Part shown: one piece after another, positions 44,138 through 45,684 of the stretch
Numbering within the stretch: position 1 is the stretch's first letter
How the letters are laid out: each line of letters opens with the position of its first letter
Assembly (NCBI GenBank): GCA_900554175.1
Contig: USGK01000011.1
Span: 1-45,684 of the forward strand
DNA: 45,684 nucleotides
Direction of reading: 5' to 3'
Source: an uncultured Clostridium sp.
GTDB lineage: Bacteria > Bacillota > Clostridia > TANB77 > CAG-508
Notes under the pieces: generated by a model
What the model was told of the DNA's origin: nothing
Seen by the model: only the letters and a program-made list of their open reading frames with translations
Databases searched by the model: none
Translations under genes and position numbers: made by a program

Positions 44138-44482
44138 CTATCCATTTTTTGATTGATAAATGTATCCATTATTTAATGGATATGGTACATCATTTATATA
44201 AATTTTTCTTTGAATTATTTGCTTATTTTCTTTTCTCACTATTTCAACTTTTAAATAATTTTTATCTCTTAGATTTGATATCCAACTTGAAACTGTTTTA
44301 GGATGTACTCCTAATTCTTCAGCAAAATAATTATTTGTTGCAAAACAATATCCCTCTTTACATGCAAGAGATGTAATCATTGCATATAGTAACTTCTCAT
44401 TTGCCTTTAATTCTTTATTATATAGTACTTTTGATGGTATTATTGAATAATATCCTACTTTATTTCTTTGTTCTTCATCCAT
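44138..44482 (-). CDS. Helix-turn-helix protein, replication-initiator-like N-terminus
   Basis: 114 aa. G-Y-Y-S-I-I-P-S-K-V-L-Y-N-K-E-L-K-A-N-E-K opens a winged helix fold with L-G-V-H-P-K-T-V-S-S-W-I-S-N-L-R as recognition helix, typical of phage or plasmid replication-initiator N-terminal domains. The usual C-terminal region is absent; the protein ends Y-I-Y-Q-S-K-N-G. GGAGAGGGAAA before the ATG is a good ribosome binding site. The hairpin cluster lies about 220 bases downstream and may be its target, which is inference. Confidence 0.65.
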   Translation of the reverse strand: MDEEQRNKVGYYSIIPSKVLYNKELKANEKLLYAMITSLACKEGYCFATNNYFAEELGVHPKTVSSWISNLRDKNYLKVEIVRKENKQIIQRKIYINDVPYPLNNGYIYQSKNG

Positions 44483-44627
44483 TTTCCCTCTCCACTTCTA
44501 ACAGTAAAAAATCCAATAAAAAAATACAGAATATTTCTTTAATATTGAAATACTCTGTAATATAGATGATTACTGCATTTTATCAAATTAATTTCGTGGT
44601 TGGAAGTTTTTAAAGTCTACAGGAGTC

Positions 44628-44635
44628 GATTTAAA
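44628..44635 (+). repeat. Right attachment-site core, GATTTAAA
   Basis: This is the second copy of the direct repeat. The preceding element bases (ACAGGAGTC) also read T-G-V in the peptidase frame, so the element end mimics the target codons. Confidence 0.7.
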
Positions 44636-45083
44636 CTTACAATTTCCTGCTGGATGGGAAAAAGCTAAAGAAATAAAGTATAATCAAGGATTTACATCTC
44701 CAGCTCCTCGCGACTTCGTTGGATTTGGTCCATTAACAGAACCTGAAGCTCTTGCCGTTTATAATTTCACTTTAGAACATACTTTTAGATTAGTTATTGC
44801 ATTTCATACACAAGGAGAAGTAATATACTGGCAATTTCAAAATTATAATCCTCCACGCTCATTTTATATAGGAACACAATTTGCCAACTCAAGTAGATAT
44901 GAACTATCTGATACTCCTTATAATTCAAGTTTCGCAGGATATAAAGATTGGTTTATTCAAAATTATAATTTACCTGGCTATACTGTTGAAGTTGGTCAAG
45001 GTGAAAATCCTCTCCCTATCTCTCAGTTTGACGAAATATATAGCAGAATTTTAGGTATTTTTGTTTTAGGTGGTATTTTATAA
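44628..45083 (+). pseudogene. M14 zinc carboxypeptidase, 3' part
   Basis: This continues the gene split at 34362. It reads D-L-N-L-Q-F-P-A-G-W-E-K-A-K, then the third zinc ligand His in V-I-A-F-H-T-Q-G-E, and the catalytic Glu in T-V-E-V-G-Q-G-E-N-P-L, to a TAA at 45081-45083. The fragment has no start codon or ribosome binding site of its own. Joined to 33673-34362, with the CGG skip, the restored gene codes a peptidase of about 380 aa. Both halves are undamaged, so the insertion seems recent and excision would restore function. Confidence 0.85.
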
Positions 45084-45094
45084 GCTAAACAAAA

Positions 45095-45130
45095 AAAGAA
45101 CTACAGATTTTTCTGTAGTCCATTTTTTAT
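45095..45130 (+). terminator. Terminator of the M14 peptidase gene
   Basis: ACTACAG pairs with CTGTAGT around TTTTT or a similar short loop (45101-45118), followed by CCATTTTTT. It may also stop the converging gene at 45138. Confidence 0.7.
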
Positions 45131-45137
45131 AATTTTA

Positions 45138-45515
45138 TTAATCTTTTTTATATGGTCCAACATATTCTGCACTACCAAATGCAAGAATTAATTGAAAAAT
45201 TTGTGGTAAGAATATAAGACCTACAGTAAATCCTGCTCCTTTACCAAATGATTTTGATAGATAATATACAGAAACAATTGATAATACAATTACTGCAATA
45301 GATCCAATAACAGGTATAAATGCTGCTAAATAAATTAATAGCAACCATGGAGATAAACCAATTATTTTAAATAATACAACTGAATTATATATAGGAATAA
45401 TTGATTTCCAACCTTTTTCACCAGCTTTTGTGAATATTTTCCAATTTGCAATAATAGAAACTACAAGTATTATTAATGACACTATTGCTACTGTAGTAAA
45501 TTGTTCTTGTATCAT
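45138..45515 (-). CDS. Small membrane protein, DUF5684-like
   Basis: 125 aa with three to four membrane segments (about residues 8-25, 48-66, 67-88 and 95-114). N-W-K-I-F-T-K-A-G-E-K-G-W-K-S-I-I-P-I-Y-N is the conserved family loop. Function is unknown. The ATG at 45515 has no near ribosome binding site. AAAGGGGAAA lies further upstream and is followed at once by ATG-ATC-TGA, a two-codon ORF, so initiation may be coupled to it. Confidence 0.7.
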   Translation of the reverse strand: MIQEQFTTVAIVSLIILVVSIIANWKIFTKAGEKGWKSIIPIYNSVVLFKIIGLSPWLLLIYLAAFIPVIGSIAVIVLSIVSVYYLSKSFGKGAGFTVGLIFLPQIFQLILAFGSAEYVGPYKKD

Positions 45516-45684
45516 TGAAGAATAATCAGATCATTTTCCCCTTTCTTTAAAATTGTACAACATCATTATTACATTTTTCGACAAAAAAGTCAATATTTTT
45601 TCAAAAATTATTTTCGAAAAATATTTTCAGCAAAATTTTCGTTGCCAATGCAACAACTTTTTTCTAAAAAGTGTTGTTATATTC
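45516..45684. other. Intergenic end of the window
   Basis: No gene is visible. GTTGC/GCAAC and ACAAC/GTTGT inverted repeats near 45641-45680 resemble a terminator hairpin for a gene beyond the window. On the minus strand TTGACT lies about 16 bases before TAATAA, a weak promoter for the membrane protein gene. Confidence 0.35.

Larger units (their letters stand above)
34355..44635. mobile_element. Integrative element of about 10.3 kb carrying a defence island
   Basis: The ends are marked by GATTTAAA at 34355-34362 and 44628-44635. Removing one copy and the DNA between rejoins the M14 peptidase gene in frame (G-V-D-L then N-L-Q-F-P-A-G-W). The left end has a large serine recombinase pointing outward. 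Inside are a TnpW-like gene, tandem repeats, a regulator-like gene, a CBASS operon, an HpaII-like restriction-modification pair, a MazG-like gene, a hairpin cluster and a helix-turn-helix gene. No relaxase or conjugation genes are present, so transfer would need help from another element or a phage. Extended similarity between the two ends (GGNGTNGATTTAAA) suggests attachment-site recognition. Confidence 0.85.

Overview
The window is very AT-rich DNA from a low-GC Gram-positive bacterium. AGGAGG-type ribosome binding sites, T-tailed hairpin terminators, an alpha2-type glycyl-tRNA synthetase, a DUF4912 plus GH57 pair, a split transketolase and Firmicutes-type type IV pilin-like proteins all suggest an uncultured AT-rich member of the Clostridia. 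The taxonomic placement is inference.

The main observation concerns decoding. Every convincing gene that appears broken by a single +1 frameshift is broken exactly at an in-frame CGG codon. Skipping the C and reading the following GGN as glycine restores the full-length family sequence. This happens twice in uvrB, twice in dapA, and once each in a membrane-protein gene (22883-23447), an M14 peptidase gene (33673), the serine recombinase of a mobile element (34532-36200), a small gene that is otherwise invisible (2941-3169), and a decayed pilin-like gene (11165-12000): nine sites in all. By hand scan the intact genes contain no in-frame CGG used as a sense codon, although CGG occurs out of frame on coding strands about 60 times. 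The simplest reading is that CGG is unassigned in this organism and triggers +1 recoding, or that CGGN is read as a four-base glycine codon. A sequencing artefact is the main alternative, and raw reads or proteomics would decide.

Layout. 1-10.9 kb: engB, uvrB (recoded), a hidden 75-aa gene (recoded), a PepV-like dipeptidase, a DUF421 membrane protein, a papain-like amidase, tyrS, a monofunctional transglycosylase, a small unknown gene, dapA (recoded twice) and a transglutaminase-like membrane protein. 10.9-16.2 kb: a CAU tRNA, a decayed pilin-like gene, a helical unknown, an acyl-CoA synthetase, a TetR regulator and cmk. 16.5-22.7 kb: DUF4912 plus GH57 genes, a candidate noncoding RNA with a consensus promoter, and metG-glyS. 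22.8-33.5 kb: a small multidrug export-like protein (recoded), two secreted or pilin-like proteins, an orphan N-terminal half of transketolase, an operon of an XpaC-like protein, a VWA protein and TelA, a cation diffusion facilitator, a LysM protein and a NUDIX remnant.

From 34,355 to 44,635 a roughly 10.3-kb integrative element interrupts the M14 carboxypeptidase gene at an 8-bp direct repeat (GATTTAAA). Its two outer pieces rejoin in frame when the element is removed. The element carries a large serine recombinase, a small TnpW-like gene, five tandem repeats of about 61 bp, a small regulator-like gene, a type II CBASS anti-phage operon (CD-NTase, E2-E1 Cap2, JAMM peptidase Cap3, two-TM effector), an HpaII-like restriction-modification pair, a MazG-like protein, a cluster of hairpins that could be an origin, and a helix-turn-helix protein. 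It is therefore a mobile defence island. Its own recombinase needs the CGG shift, so the element probably circulates among hosts that share this decoding trait. After the element come the rest of the M14 gene and a DUF5684-type membrane protein.
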